A stretch of DNA of 64,000 nt from DASQFQ01 sp963805525 (GTDB taxonomy: Bacteria; Actinomycetota; Thermoleophilia; Solirubrobacterales; Solirubrobacteraceae). This document shows, in pieces, positions 34,849-44,356 of the stretch (position 1 is the first letter of the stretch; each line of letters begins with the position of its first letter). The DNA is taken from the NCBI GenBank assembly GCA_963805525.1, contig CAWDUT010000007.1, forward strand, positions 434,001 through 498,000, read 5' to 3'. The notes beneath the pieces are model-generated. The model was not told the origin of the DNA. It searched no databases and saw only the letters and a program-made list of their open reading frames with translations. The translations under genes and the position numbers were made by a program.

Positions 34849-37293
34849 CGCGACGCTGCTGACCGGCGGCGAGAGGTGGAAGCCCTGGCCCATGTCGCAG
34901 CCGAGCTCGCGCAGGCGCTCGAGCTGGGCCTCGTTCTCGATCCCCTCGGCCACCACGGTCACGTCGAGCGCGCGGGCGAGCTGGAGGATCGTGGTCTGGA
35001 ACGCGAGGCCGTCGTCGTCGACGAACGACTTGGCCATCTTGAGCATGTCGATCGGCAGCCGCTGGAGCGTGTGCAGCGACGAGTAGCCGGTGCCGAAGTC
35101 GTCGATCGCGATCCGCACGCCGAGGGCGCTCAGGCGCTCGAGCTGGGTCTCGGCCAGCCGCGCGTCCTCGAGCAGCGCGCTCTCGGTGACCTCGAGCACG
35201 AGCTGGCTCGGGTCGAGCCCCGCGTCCTCGATCCCGGCGGCGACGCGCGGGACCAGGTCGGGATCGCGCAGCTCGGCGGGGGAGAGGTTGACGTGCATCA
35301 GCAGCCCCGACGTCTCGGCCGAGCGCTCCCAGCGCTGCAGCTGCGTGCACGCGCGCGCCTGCACGAGCTCGCCGATCGGGACGATCAGGCCCGAGCGCTC
35401 GGCGAGCGGGATGAACTCGGCGGGGCCGACGGCCTCCGCTCCCGGGCGATGCCAGCGGGCGAGCGCCTCGGCGCCGACGACGCGGCCGGTCGCGAGCTCG
35501 AAGATCGGCTGGTAGGAGACCTCGAGGCTGCGCTGCTCGACGGCGCGCTCGAGCTCCCCGGTCAGCGTGTGGCGGCGCTGGAGCGGCGCGGCCTGGCGGT
35601 CGTCGAAGACCTCGAAGTGGCCCTTCTCCTGCTCCTTGGCCGCGTACATGGCGACGTCGGCGTTGCGCAGGACGTCGGCGGCGGTCGCCTCGCCGTGCTC
35701 GCCGAGCGCGATGCCGGTGCTGGCGCCGACCCGGAGCGTGGCGGTCGAGAGCTTGAACGGCTCCTTGAACGCGAGCTGGATGCGCTCGGCGATGCGCGTG
35801 GCGCGCTCGTGGTCGCCGCGGTCGAGCAGGACGGCGAACTCGTCGCCGCCGAGCCGCGCGGGCAGGTCGCTCGTGCGCAGGCAGGAGCGCAGCCGGCGCG
35901 TGAATGCGACGAGCAGCTCGTCGCCGATCTCGTGGCCGAAGCGGTCGTTGACGTGCTTGAAGTCGTCGAGGTCGAGCAGGAGCACCACGGCGCGGCCGTC
36001 GGGGCGGGCGATCGCGGCCTCCACCTGCTCGGCGAACAGCTCGCGGTTGGCGAGGCCGGTGAGCGGGTCGTGCTGGGCGCGGTGCTCGAGCCGGGCGCGG
36101 TCCTCGGTCAGCTCCCACACCGCCTGCTCGAGCCGGTCGTGCTCGAGCGAGACCGCGGTGTGGTTGGCGAGCGTCTCCAGCAGCGTGAGGTCGTGGGAGG
36201 TGAACTCGGTGACGCGGCCCTCGCGGTCGGCCAGCGCGATCGCGCCGAGCAGCCCGTGCTCGCCGGCCAGCGGGGCGAGCAGCAGCTCGCGGCGGCCGTG
36301 CGCGGCCTCGCCGCGGAGCAGCACCGAGCCGTCCTCCACCACCGTGGTGCGCAGTGCGCCGGCGACGGCGCTCTCGTCCGGCTCCATCACCGCGATCACA
36401 CCCTGGAGCGTCACCGTGGTGCGCAGCGGCGGCCCGTCGGCGGGGAAGAGGTAGACCTCGGCGGTCTCGGCGTGGAACGCCTCGCGCGCCTTGGTCAGCA
36501 GCTCGGTCAGCGCGGCGGGGACGGTCGGCGCGCGGTGCACCGTTCGGGTGACGTCGTAGAGGAACTCGAGGCTGCGGTGGCGCGAGCGCTCCTGCACGTA
36601 GGCGCGGTACGCCAGGAACATGACGATCGCCGGGCCGAGCAGCAGCCAGGCGGAGCGCGGGTCGGCGAGCAGGACGGCGACGCCGGCCAGAGCGAGGCAG
36701 GTGTTCGCGATCGTCACGAGGCCGTCGGCACCGAGCATCTGGCGCAGCTGCGGGCCGTCCACCGGCTCCTCGGCCAGCGACATGCCGATCGCGATCAGCC
36801 CGCCGGCGGCGAGCGTGCCGGTCAGCGTGGCGGCGAGCGTCGCGACCCACGCCTCGGGACCGACCTCCGCCGACGCCGGCATCAGCAGGCTGAAGACGGT
36901 GATGCTGAGCCCGCCCACGAGCGCGAACTGGGCGAGGTTGAACGCCGTCCGCATCGGGATGTGCCGGCGGTCGAGCAGCAGCACGACGCCCGGGCCGAGG
37001 ATGCACGCGAGCATCAGCTCGGACGGGTGGGCGAGGAACAGGCCGGCGACCAGCGGCACCTCGGCCAGCGACAGCGACAGCGCGCTGTGGCGGAAGTTGA
37101 CATGGACGACGAACACCTCGGCCGCCGCGAAGGCAAGCGCAAGCGCCCACCACGGCAGGTGGATGCCGCCGGTGGGCGCCTCGAGATGGCGCACGACCAG
37201 CACAAACAGGATCGCCGCCATGGAAGCCATGGCGGCGATCAGTGCCCAGACCGGTCCGTCCGAGCGAAGGCGCGCGAGGAGGGAGCGCGCCAC
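34780..37293 (-). CDS. Membrane GGDEF-EAL protein with GAF domain
   Basis: 837 residues: about seven to eight N-terminal transmembrane helices (to about residue 235), a GAF-like sensor (about 245-395), GGDEF cyclase with intact LGGDEFAVLLD, and EAL phosphodiesterase with EALARW, NLSPAEL, EVTES, DDFGTGYSS and AEGIENEAQ. The KID element reads KMAKSFV, so the Asp is replaced while the Lys remains. It could both make and degrade cyclic di-GMP; net direction unknown. Single gene, downstream of the subtilase on the same strand. Confidence 0.93.
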   Translation of the reverse strand: MARSLLARLRSDGPVWALIAAMASMAAILFVLVVRHLEAPTGGIHLPWWALALAFAAAEVFVVHVNFRHSALSLSLAEVPLVAGLFLAHPSELMLACILGPGVVLLLDRRHIPMRTAFNLAQFALVGGLSITVFSLLMPASAEVGPEAWVATLAATLTGTLAAGGLIAIGMSLAEEPVDGPQLRQMLGADGLVTIANTCLALAGVAVLLADPRSAWLLLGPAIVMFLAYRAYVQERSRHRSLEFLYDVTRTVHRAPTVPAALTELLTKAREAFHAETAEVYLFPADGPPLRTTVTLQGVIAVMEPDESAVAGALRTTVVEDGSVLLRGEAAHGRRELLLAPLAGEHGLLGAIALADREGRVTEFTSHDLTLLETLANHTAVSLEHDRLEQAVWELTEDRARLEHRAQHDPLTGLANRELFAEQVEAAIARPDGRAVVLLLDLDDFKHVNDRFGHEIGDELLVAFTRRLRSCLRTSDLPARLGGDEFAVLLDRGDHERATRIAERIQLAFKEPFKLSTATLRVGASTGIALGEHGEATAADVLRNADVAMYAAKEQEKGHFEVFDDRQAAPLQRRHTLTGELERAVEQRSLEVSYQPIFELATGRVVGAEALARWHRPGAEAVGPAEFIPLAERSGLIVPIGELVQARACTQLQRWERSAETSGLLMHVNLSPAELRDPDLVPRVAAGIEDAGLDPSQLVLEVTESALLEDARLAETQLERLSALGVRIAIDDFGTGYSSLHTLQRLPIDMLKMAKSFVDDDGLAFQTTILQLARALDVTVVAEGIENEAQLERLRELGCDMGQGFHLSPPVSSVALLDQPLSQILGRREGERDLEAA

Positions 37294-37320
37294 GTCCTCA
37301 GCCCCCTCCGGGGTGAAGCT

Positions 37321-38820
37321 TCACCACTTGACGCCGTTCCACTTCACGCCGTTCCACTTGACGCCCGTCCAGCGGCGGCCGGTCCAGCGGCGGCCCAGCA
37401 GGTCCTTCAGCTTGCGGACCGCGACCGAGAGCCGGCGGCCGTAAGGGCCCGAGCTGTACACGCGCGCCGGGGCGAAGCCCTGGGCCCGGTCGGCCGGTCG
37501 GAGCGCGTCGGCGGCGGCAATGTCGACCTCGCCCTCGCCGACCGCGCGGTGGTCGCCGGCCATCGGGCGGGCGCCGTCGCGCAGCGCGGCCTTGAGCTGG
37601 TCGGGCGACCACTTGTCGTGGCGCTCGAGCAGCAGCGCGGCGGCGCCGGCGACGACGGCGGTCGCCTGCGAGGTGCCGCTGCCGCGCTGGCGGTCGTCGC
37701 CGACGCGGCCCTCGGGGGACTGGTCGACGAACGAGCCGGGCACGCGGTAGGAGACGATCGAGGAGCCGGGGGCGAGGACGTCGGGGTCGCGGACGCCGTC
37801 GCCCCGGCTTGACCACTCGGCGACGTCGTCGTCGGCGGGATCGCCGGTGCCCTGTGTGTCGGCGCCGCCGACGGCGAGCACGAACGGGTCGGCCGCGGGC
37901 AGCTCGAGGCCCTTGCCGGAGCTGCCGTCGTTGCCGGCGGCGGCCACGACCGCGACGCCGGCGTTCCACGCGCGCTCGACCGCCAGCGCGAGCGGCGAGC
38001 GCTCGTAGCCGGTGTCGTTGTCGGCGCCGACGGCGAGCATGATGACCCGGACGTCGACGCCGTTGGCGTGGCGGTAGCGGACCGTGTAGTCGATCGCCAT
38101 CAGCAGCTGGCTGAGGCTGGTCACGCCCTCGGCGTTGGCGGCCTTGACGTTGACGAGGCGGGCCTGCGGGGCCACGCCGGCGATGATGCCCGCCATGTGG
38201 GTGCCGTGGCCGAAGGCGTCGAGATTGTGCAGGTCAGGGTTGCGCGAGTCGAACGAGAAGTCGGGGCCGTTGACGACCCGGCCCGGGTCGGCGAGGTCGC
38301 CGACCGGCGTGATGCCGGAGTCGATCAGTGCGACGTCGACGCCGTCGCCGCTCGCGTCGAGGCGGTCGGCGCCGATCGAGCGGCGGACCTCGGCGAGCGT
38401 GGTCGCGTCGGCGGGGACGTCGTCGCTCGCGGGCGCGGACTCGCCGAGTAGCGCGTCGGCGTCGTCACCGTCGCTGCGGGTCGTGAAGGCGCGGTCGACC
38501 ACGACCGAGCGGACGCCGCGGGCGCGGCGCACGGCGCGCACCGAGCGCGCGGGCACCTTGGCGATGACGCCGTCGATCAGGCGCACGCGGTGGGTGACCT
38601 TGCCGCCGGCGGCCTTGACGGCGCGGGCGGAGCCCTTGCCGACGACCACGACGGGCACGCTGCTGTCAGCGGCCAGCGCCGATGAGGCAATCACGAGCGA
38701 GCAGAGGAGCGCGGCGATCAGGCCGGCGGCGATGAGCAGCCCGCGGCCGCGCCCGTCCCAGCGAACGCCATAAAAGACCCGCGGCCAATCAGCGGGGGAC
38801 AGCTCTCCTACACGGCGCAT
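37321..38820 (-). CDS. Subtilisin-family serine protease (S8) with Trp-rich C-terminal repeats
   Basis: 499 residues. N-terminal hydrophobic segment after a charged 26-residue lead, an inhibitor-I9-like propeptide region (about 55-110), and the catalytic triad D167 (ALIDSG), H205 (GHGTHMAG) and S384 (GSGTSQATA), with oxyanion Asn N297 (AAGN). The last 23 residues are repeats RRWTG, RRWTG, VKWNG, VKWNG, VKW, a possible wall- or surface-association tail. GAGGAG precedes the ATG, supporting the start. Secreted protease; target unknown. Confidence 0.9.
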   Translation of the reverse strand: MRRVGELSPADWPRVFYGVRWDGRGRGLLIAAGLIAALLCSLVIASSALAADSSVPVVVVGKGSARAVKAAGGKVTHRVRLIDGVIAKVPARSVRAVRRARGVRSVVVDRAFTTRSDGDDADALLGESAPASDDVPADATTLAEVRRSIGADRLDASGDGVDVALIDSGITPVGDLADPGRVVNGPDFSFDSRNPDLHNLDAFGHGTHMAGIIAGVAPQARLVNVKAANAEGVTSLSQLLMAIDYTVRYRHANGVDVRVIMLAVGADNDTGYERSPLALAVERAWNAGVAVVAAAGNDGSSGKGLELPAADPFVLAVGGADTQGTGDPADDDVAEWSSRGDGVRDPDVLAPGSSIVSYRVPGSFVDQSPEGRVGDDRQRGSGTSQATAVVAGAAALLLERHDKWSPDQLKAALRDGARPMAGDHRAVGEGEVDIAAADALRPADRAQGFAPARVYSSGPYGRRLSVAVRKLKDLLGRRWTGRRWTGVKWNGVKWNGVKW

Positions 38821-38946
38821 CTGGACTCCTCAGGGGTGGTCGATTCCATTCGACGTCTGCAACCGGTATCGACGCCGTGTTGATTACGACGCAGGGGGTG
38901 TGGACGAACGTCCTAACCGCTGTCTGGCGGGCTAGCCTCCGGATCC

Positions 38947-39019
38947 GGGCCGGTAGCTCAGCGGTTAGAGCCGCGGACTCATAATCCGTCAGACCCAGGT
39001 TCGAATCCTGGTCGGCCCA
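38947..39019 (+). tRNA. tRNA with CAT anticodon (elongator Met or Ile2)
   Basis: 73-base cloverleaf. Acceptor GGGCCGG/TCGGCCC (one G-U), anticodon stem CGGA/TCCG region around CTCATAA (anticodon CAT), T-arm CCAGG-TTCGAAT-CCTGG, discriminator A, no encoded CCA. Not an initiator (no three G-C anticodon-stem pairs). The short D-loop resembles tRNA-Ile with lysidine at position 34, but elongator Met cannot be excluded by eye. Confidence 0.9.
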
Positions 39020-39081
39020 TCCGAGCAGAGCCAATCTGGCCGTGGGGGCGAAACGCGTCTCTTCTCAGACGCGAAGGCGGA

Positions 39082-39204
39082 TGGACGATCACGCTGACCG
39101 ATCCTGCGGGAGGGGAGCACGAGGGCTCGCTCGAGCCGTGGCGGACTGCTGACCCGGAGCGCACCTACCTGCGGACGTCGTCTGAACGGGGGTACGAGGA
39201 TTGA
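39082..39204 (+). other. Possible coding remnant downstream of the tRNA
   Basis: An in-frame stretch reading WTITLTDPAGGEHEGSLEPW and continuing to a TGA at 39202-39204 has protein-like composition. It has no usable ATG, GTG or TTG in frame back to the tRNA. It may be the tail of a lost gene or chance. Surrounding DNA is less GC-rich than the neighbourhood. Confidence 0.3.
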
Positions 39205-39230
39205 GCGCGCTCTCGCGACGCACCGGAGAA

Positions 39231-39449
39231 TCACATGCCCCCGGCCCCGGAGCCCGGGTGATACGGCGGCTTCCCAGACGCGTTTCGCTCTGCTTCTAGC
39301 TTTGCCACGCGCTTCTCGTTGCGGAGTATCTCGCGCTCGTCATCGCGCGCCGACCGTGCGGCGTGGCGCTCGGAACGGGGCAGGCGCCACTCGCCCATCC
39401 ACGTCAGCGCTGCGCGCCCTCGCCTGGCAGTCCGACTCGTGCGGAACAT
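39231..39449 (-). CDS. Small basic protein of unknown function with perfect Shine-Dalgarno
   Basis: 72 residues from ATG at 39449, preceded by AGGAGG with 5-base spacing, the strongest ribosome site in this part of the window. The protein is Arg-rich with a charged helical/coiled-coil segment (RSARDDEREILRNEKRVAKL) and a Gly/Pro tail. No known domain recognised. Located 123 bases downstream of the large secreted protein gene on the same strand. Confidence 0.6.
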   Translation of the reverse strand: MFRTSRTARRGRAALTWMGEWRLPRSERHAARSARDDEREILRNEKRVAKLEAERNASGKPPYHPGSGAGGM

Positions 39450-39572
39450 CCGGGCCTCCTCGGAAGGTGCTGGTCCGACACTACCCCCGCGGACGAATGC
39501 GCCGCAAGCGACTGCTCTCCCAGCGGGAGACGATGTCCTCGCGTCGCTGTTGATCATCGCCGCGCGCGAGCT

Positions 39573-41759
39573 TCAGGGGAGTAGCCGTCGCGCGGGCTCA
39601 TTGCGGCTCAGCGGCTCGCGGTAGGTCGGCAGGGGGCGCTGGGTGTCGCCGAAACCGGGGAGGATGCGTGCCTCGAGCGTCCGCGACTTGAAGCCCACCG
39701 GCAGCGACAGCTCGATCGCGAGGGTCGGCCCTGGCGTTGGATTGGTCTTCTGCTTGGTGGCGTCGACCACCTTCAGCTCGGCCGCCGCCTGGATCACGCT
39801 GAGTTCCACCGAGTAGCCGGGCTGGGTGCCCAGGACGAGCCGGGCGACGTCGCTCGCCGTGACGGCGGCGGCGGGGTCGGCGCCCGGCCCGCCAAGACGC
39901 ACGCGCTCGCCGCTCTTGAGAATGGCGTCGATCGCCGCATCTGAGCCATAGGTGGGGAAGTGCAGGATGATCCGGTCGTCACAGGTCGCCCTGGCGCACG
40001 TGACCTGCCAGCGACTCAGGATCGAGGTGGCGGTGAAGGTGTGGTGGGCCGAGATCGAAAGCGGTCCGTTGCGGACGCTCCCGACCGCCTCGAGGCGGTT
40101 GAACGGACCGGCATAGGGCTTGACGGGATACGCGCGCGGGCGGGTGACCTTGCCGCGCGGCGAGGCGATCAGACTCAGCGGGCGGCCCACGCCGGCGTGC
40201 TGTGAGCGCGAGGTCGCGAGGAGCTCCTTGCCTGCGCTGTTGCGCACAACAACCCCCATCGCCTCCGGCGGGACGCCGCCGAGCGAGCCGACGGGGTGCT
40301 GGCCGGGCCCGAACAGGCGGACCGGATCAAGCCCCCCGTACGGGAAGGCACCGCGGTTGGAGGGAACAAGCGCGGTCGAGTACGCGGGAGTGGAAACGGC
40401 GAGGCGACCGGTGTCGTAGTCGAACGAGTACAGCGGCGGCGGGTCGCTCGCCGACATCGAGCCCATGCCGTACGCGATGGCGCGCGCGGCGTTGGCCATC
40501 ATGCGCGTGGTGTAGCAGTCGAACTCCTCCATGTCGGAGGTGATGCCCCACATCTTGGACGGCGCGATTGGGGTCCCGGCCTCGTTGGCGAGTCGCAGGT
40601 ACAGGAGCAGACCGCGGTCGAAGACGTCCTTCGTCCAGCGCCCGTATTCCTTGCGCGGCCAGAACCGCGGCGAGACCGTCAGCCCCTGAAGTCCCTCCTG
40701 CGCGAACGCCCAGTACTGCGCGGAGTTCCAGCGCGCCTTGCCGAGGCCGGTGTCCCAGTTGAGATAGCCGGCGTGGGTCCAGTAGCCGCCGAGGATGCGG
40801 CTCACCCACGCGCGGATCAGCCTGACCGAGTGGCCGGGAAGCGGATGCATGCCGCGCCGCAGCGCGTCGTCGTAGTACTGGAGCCCTTGGGCGACGATGT
40901 TGGCGTACTCGGGCGAGTCGAGGTTGATGGCCGCGGTAGCGGACAGCTCCGGGTGATAGTGGAACTCGTAGCCGGGACCCAGGTTCGGCGACCGGCGCTT
41001 GCGCATAGGGTGCTCGATGGCATTTGCGAAGCGCACGAGCTGCTCGCGGTAGTCCTTGCGCAGCAGTGCGCCGTTACCGGTGACGGTCGCGTCGCTCGCA
41101 TACAGCTCGCTGAACCAGTTGAACTGGTTGCCGGTGAGGGACGGGTAGCGCCAGAGCGGCTTGTGCGCGCACTGGTCGATCCGGCGCGCGATCAACTTCA
41201 CCGCGCCAGGTGACAACCCAAGCTGCTTGCGCGCTCGCCACGCGAACGTGAGCGCCTCGGCCACCTTCGAGTCGAGCGACATATGCCCTCGCAGCCCGGA
41301 GAAGACGTCCGTGGACCAGCAGACCGCAGGGCGGTGGACGTTCGTGTTCTTCCCGGTCGGCCCCCACGCCGGCGAGTGGGTCAGGCGGTCAACCAGCGTC
41401 CGCGCGCGGGCATCGCGCCGTGACGGGCCGTCGTGCTGCTTGAGCGCCGCGACCGAGTGGACGAGCAGCAGCTGAGCGTTGTAACGGATGTTGTATTCCA
41501 CACCCGCGTCCGTGCCGCCGATCGACCGGTAAGCCCCCTTGTCCGCATCCCAGCGCGAGTCGAGCGCGGCCGCCAGTCGGTCCGTAAGGGCCCAATAGTC
41601 GTCGTCCGAAAACGGCGGCGCGGTTGCCTCCGGGTTCTGGAACGCGTCTAACTGTTGAGCCGCCTTGCCCTGAGCCGGAGAAAGCGCCGCGACCACGATG
41701 ATGGCGGCCGCCGCGACGACAGCAGTTCGGAACCAGCGCGTCGCTCCGGACGTCGGCAT
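39573..41759 (-). CDS. Large secreted protein of unknown function
   Basis: 728 residues. Signal peptide (VVAAAAIIVVAALSPAQGKA). The N-terminal two-thirds is rich in Trp/Tyr/His helices (YNIRYNAQLLLVHSVAAL, GYEFHYHPELSATAAINL, ARWNSAQYWAFAQEGLQGL), suggestive of an alpha/alpha toroid as in polysaccharide lyases and glycoside hydrolases. The C-terminal third is beta-rich. I do not recognise the family and see no definite catalytic motif. Codon bias is weaker than its neighbours, possibly reflecting transfer. Single gene with an inverted repeat (41789-41806) upstream. Confidence 0.75.
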   Translation of the reverse strand: MPTSGATRWFRTAVVAAAAIIVVAALSPAQGKAAQQLDAFQNPEATAPPFSDDDYWALTDRLAAALDSRWDADKGAYRSIGGTDAGVEYNIRYNAQLLLVHSVAALKQHDGPSRRDARARTLVDRLTHSPAWGPTGKNTNVHRPAVCWSTDVFSGLRGHMSLDSKVAEALTFAWRARKQLGLSPGAVKLIARRIDQCAHKPLWRYPSLTGNQFNWFSELYASDATVTGNGALLRKDYREQLVRFANAIEHPMRKRRSPNLGPGYEFHYHPELSATAAINLDSPEYANIVAQGLQYYDDALRRGMHPLPGHSVRLIRAWVSRILGGYWTHAGYLNWDTGLGKARWNSAQYWAFAQEGLQGLTVSPRFWPRKEYGRWTKDVFDRGLLLYLRLANEAGTPIAPSKMWGITSDMEEFDCYTTRMMANAARAIAYGMGSMSASDPPPLYSFDYDTGRLAVSTPAYSTALVPSNRGAFPYGGLDPVRLFGPGQHPVGSLGGVPPEAMGVVVRNSAGKELLATSRSQHAGVGRPLSLIASPRGKVTRPRAYPVKPYAGPFNRLEAVGSVRNGPLSISAHHTFTATSILSRWQVTCARATCDDRIILHFPTYGSDAAIDAILKSGERVRLGGPGADPAAAVTASDVARLVLGTQPGYSVELSVIQAAAELKVVDATKQKTNPTPGPTLAIELSLPVGFKSRTLEARILPGFGDTQRPLPTYREPLSRNEPARRLLP

Positions 41760-41788
41760 GGGCCCAACGCTACGCCGCGGTACCGGAC

Positions 41789-41806
41789 GGAGAATCCGCC
41801 TTCTCC
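41789..41806. promoter_or_regulatory. Inverted repeat upstream of the secreted protein gene
   Basis: GGAGAA and TTCTCC separated by six bases, 30 bases upstream of the minus-strand ATG. Could be an operator; nothing else supports it. The rest of 41807-41931 holds no recognisable feature. Confidence 0.3.
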
Positions 41807-41931
41807 CCGCTCATCATGCGGACGACTACCGTCGGTCCCGGTGGAAAGTACGGAGGCGGCAAGGAAAGCTCGCCATGCCTCTATGCATCAGCGATGAGTG
41901 GTGATGACAGGGTGCTGGGCCTCAGGTCGGG

Positions 41932-42642
41932 CTAGGCACGTCGGCCGAGTCCGTAGACGAAGAACTCGCCTGTCTCGACAAAGCTCATGTCAAGGCCGTG
42001 TTCACGCAGATCTCGCGCGAGCCGATCGGGATCGAGCGAGCGCTTGATGATTCGAAACGCCCGACCGTCCTCGAGTCGCCTGAGCTCGGTCGCGCGGTCG
42101 CGACCGGGCAGTTGCGAACCGTGGATGACGTTCCTCTCGGGGAGCGCGCGTGCGGCATCCACGAGGAAGAAGCGGCCGCCGGGGCGAAGCGCGTCGTGCA
42201 CGCTGCGCCAGAACCGGTCGGCATCGCTCTGGCGAACGTGCGAAAGCCAGAACGCAAAGAAGACGACGTCATAGTCCTGATCTGGCTGCCAGCTGAAGAG
42301 ATCGTCCACCCTGAGCTCGACGTTGCTCTTGCCGGCATCCTGCAGCTTCGCCAGAGCGAGTTCGCGCATCTCCGGCGCTGCATCGACTCCGACGACTCTG
42401 GTCGCCGACTCCGCGAGACGGATCGTCCATTCCCCCGTGCCGTAGGCAAGCTCGAGGACGTCTCCACGAGGCGCAAACGCATCGAGTGCTGAAAACACAC
42501 GATCGAGCTCAAGACGCCATCTCGCATTGTGGTCTTCGCCCAGGTCATGGAGCCCCTCGCGACGGAACCACTCGTCGTACTCGCGAGCGCGAGCCCGGTA
42601 GTAGGCGAGTTGCTCGGCGAGAATCGGATCAGTGTTCGTCAC
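41932..42642 (-). CDS. Class I SAM-dependent methyltransferase
   Basis: 236 residues, GTG start. SAM-binding motif I is VLELAYGTGEWTIRLA (Tyr replaces the more usual Cys/Gly), the acidic ribose-binding residue is in VVGVDAAPEM, motif IV is YDVVFFAFWLSHV, and GGRFFLVDAA follows. Unknown acceptor; single gene ending 290 bases from the secreted-protein start region. It precedes the metal island. Confidence 0.85.
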   Translation of the reverse strand: MTNTDPILAEQLAYYRARAREYDEWFRREGLHDLGEDHNARWRLELDRVFSALDAFAPRGDVLELAYGTGEWTIRLAESATRVVGVDAAPEMRELALAKLQDAGKSNVELRVDDLFSWQPDQDYDVVFFAFWLSHVRQSDADRFWRSVHDALRPGGRFFLVDAARALPERNVIHGSQLPGRDRATELRRLEDGRAFRIIKRSLDPDRLARDLREHGLDMSFVETGEFFVYGLGRRA

Positions 42643-42666
42643 AGCGCAACACGGGCTCGAGGTCGA

Positions 42667-43197
42667 TCAGTGCTGGTGGGCGCGGCGGTACGGATGGGAG
42701 TGGATGTAGGCCCCGTGCGTGTGTTCGTGCTCAGCGTGCTCGTGCGGCGCGCCGGCGCACTCGGCGCACAGGCCGACGATCGGGAAGTGCCCGAAGCGTG
42801 CCTCGTAGCCGAACCGCTCGCGGATCTGGGCCCGGACCGCGTCGAGTTCGCCGGGGTCGACGCTCGTGACCCGGCCGCAGCGTTCGCAGGTGAGGAACTC
42901 GCGGTTGCCCGTCCCGACCAGCGCGTACAAGCCCGGGCTGTGACCGAGGTGCACGTGCTGGACGACGCCGAGCGACTCGAGGCGCTCGAGGTTCCGGTAG
43001 ACGGACGTGACCTCGATCGGGAGGTCGCGGGCGCTGTCGGCGATGAACTGCGCCGAGATCGGCCCGTCGGCGGCGAACAGCGCCCGGAGCACGACGCGAC
43101 AGGGGGCGGTGACGCGGTGGCCGGCCTCGCGCAGCAGCCGGACGACCTCGTCGATGTCCGCGAACGTCCGTCGCTCGACCTGTGGCGCCTGGGTCAC
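42667..43197 (-). CDS. Fur-family metal regulator with His-rich tail, nickel or zinc sensor candidate
   Basis: 176 residues, GTG start overlapping the NiCoT gene stop. Winged-helix domain (HRVTAPCRVVLRALFAADGPISAQFI ... VTSVYRNLERLESLGVVQHV), then the dimerisation domain with two CxxC structural-zinc motifs (CERC, CAEC). The last 25 residues contain at least nine His. Its position in one operon with a nickel/cobalt permease suggests a Nur-like nickel regulator; Zur is the alternative. Confidence 0.82.
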   Translation of the reverse strand: MTQAPQVERRTFADIDEVVRLLREAGHRVTAPCRVVLRALFAADGPISAQFIADSARDLPIEVTSVYRNLERLESLGVVQHVHLGHSPGLYALVGTGNREFLTCERCGRVTSVDPGELDAVRAQIRERFGYEARFGHFPIVGLCAECAGAPHEHAEHEHTHGAYIHSHPYRRAHQH

Positions 43198-44333
43198 AAG
43201 ACGGGTGGAGGCGCGCCGGCTGCCATCGCGGCCGTCCACTTCTCCTCGATGCGGCCGAAGCGCCAGACCGCGAGCGCGACCGCCCAGGTGAGGACGAACA
43301 GCCCGGCGATGGCGTAGCCGAGGTAGTTGAGGTCGAGGCCGGAGACGAAGTCCCACGGCTGGCCGGTGAGGGTGAGCTTCTCGGCGAGCACCGACATGAG
43401 CTCGATGATGCCGATCACCAGCGCGACCACGACGGACAGCGCGGTGATGGTGATGTTGTAGAAGACCTTGCGCACAGGCTTGGCGAACGCCCAGCCGTAC
43501 GCGAAGTTCATGAACGCGCCGTCGATCGTGTCCAGCAGCGACATGCCGGCGGCGAACAGGATCGGCAGGCAGAGGATCGCGTAGATCGGCAGTCCGCCGG
43601 CGGCCGCGGTGCCCGCCGTGGCGAGCAGCGCGATCTCGGTCGCGGTGTCGAACCCGAGCCCGAACAGCAGCCCGACCGGGTACATCTGCCACGGCTTGGA
43701 GACGGTGTTGGTCGCGCGCTTGTAGAAGCGGTTCATGAAGCCGCGGTTGTTGAGCTGGTCCTCGAGCTCCGGCTCGCTGAAGTGCCCGCTCCGCATGCGC
43801 CGGAAGATCTTCACGATGCTGATCAGCACCAGCAGGTTGAGGATCCCGATGATCGTGAGGAACGTGCCCGAGACGGTCGGGCCGATCAGGCCGGTGGCCT
43901 GGTGCAGCCACGACGAGTCGTCGCTGACGGCGCCGCTGAGGCCGCGGACCCCGACCGTGAAGCCGATCGCGAGCAGGAACACGATCGTCGAATGCCCGAG
44001 CGAGAAGAAGAAGCCGACGCTGACGGGCCGTTGGCCGTCGGTCATCAGCTTGCGCGTGGTGTTGTCGATCGCGCCGATGTGATCGGCGTCGAAGGCGTGC
44101 CGCAGCCCGAGCGTGTACGCGGTCAGCCCGATCCCGACCGTGAACAGTCCCGAGTCGCCGAGCGAGAACTGCTGCGGCGCGATCACGGCGAACAACAGGA
44201 AGAACCCGACGGCGTGGAGCAGGGCCACGACCAGCGCCATGGCTCCGACGGTGCGCCACTGTCCGGGTGTGAGCCCGCTGCGGATCCGCGCCCAGCGGGA
44301 ACCCCGAACCGCACCTGCGGTGACCGACGACAT
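43194..44333 (-). CDS. NiCoT-family nickel/cobalt transporter
   Basis: 379-residue membrane protein with about eight helices. The signature RHAFDADHIGAIDNTTRK in the second helix and LGFDTATEIALL are the metal-selectivity motifs of HoxN/NixA permeases. ATG start preceded by AGGAGG. Imports Ni2+ (or Co2+) for metalloenzymes such as urease or hydrogenase, none of which lies in this window. Transcribed with the Fur-type gene. Confidence 0.92.
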   Translation of the reverse strand: MSSVTAGAVRGSRWARIRSGLTPGQWRTVGAMALVVALLHAVGFFLLFAVIAPQQFSLGDSGLFTVGIGLTAYTLGLRHAFDADHIGAIDNTTRKLMTDGQRPVSVGFFFSLGHSTIVFLLAIGFTVGVRGLSGAVSDDSSWLHQATGLIGPTVSGTFLTIIGILNLLVLISIVKIFRRMRSGHFSEPELEDQLNNRGFMNRFYKRATNTVSKPWQMYPVGLLFGLGFDTATEIALLATAGTAAAGGLPIYAILCLPILFAAGMSLLDTIDGAFMNFAYGWAFAKPVRKVFYNITITALSVVVALVIGIIELMSVLAEKLTLTGQPWDFVSGLDLNYLGYAIAGLFVLTWAVALAVWRFGRIEEKWTAAMAAGAPPPVL

Positions 44334-44356
44334 CGCGTCCTCCTCTCGAATCGCGA

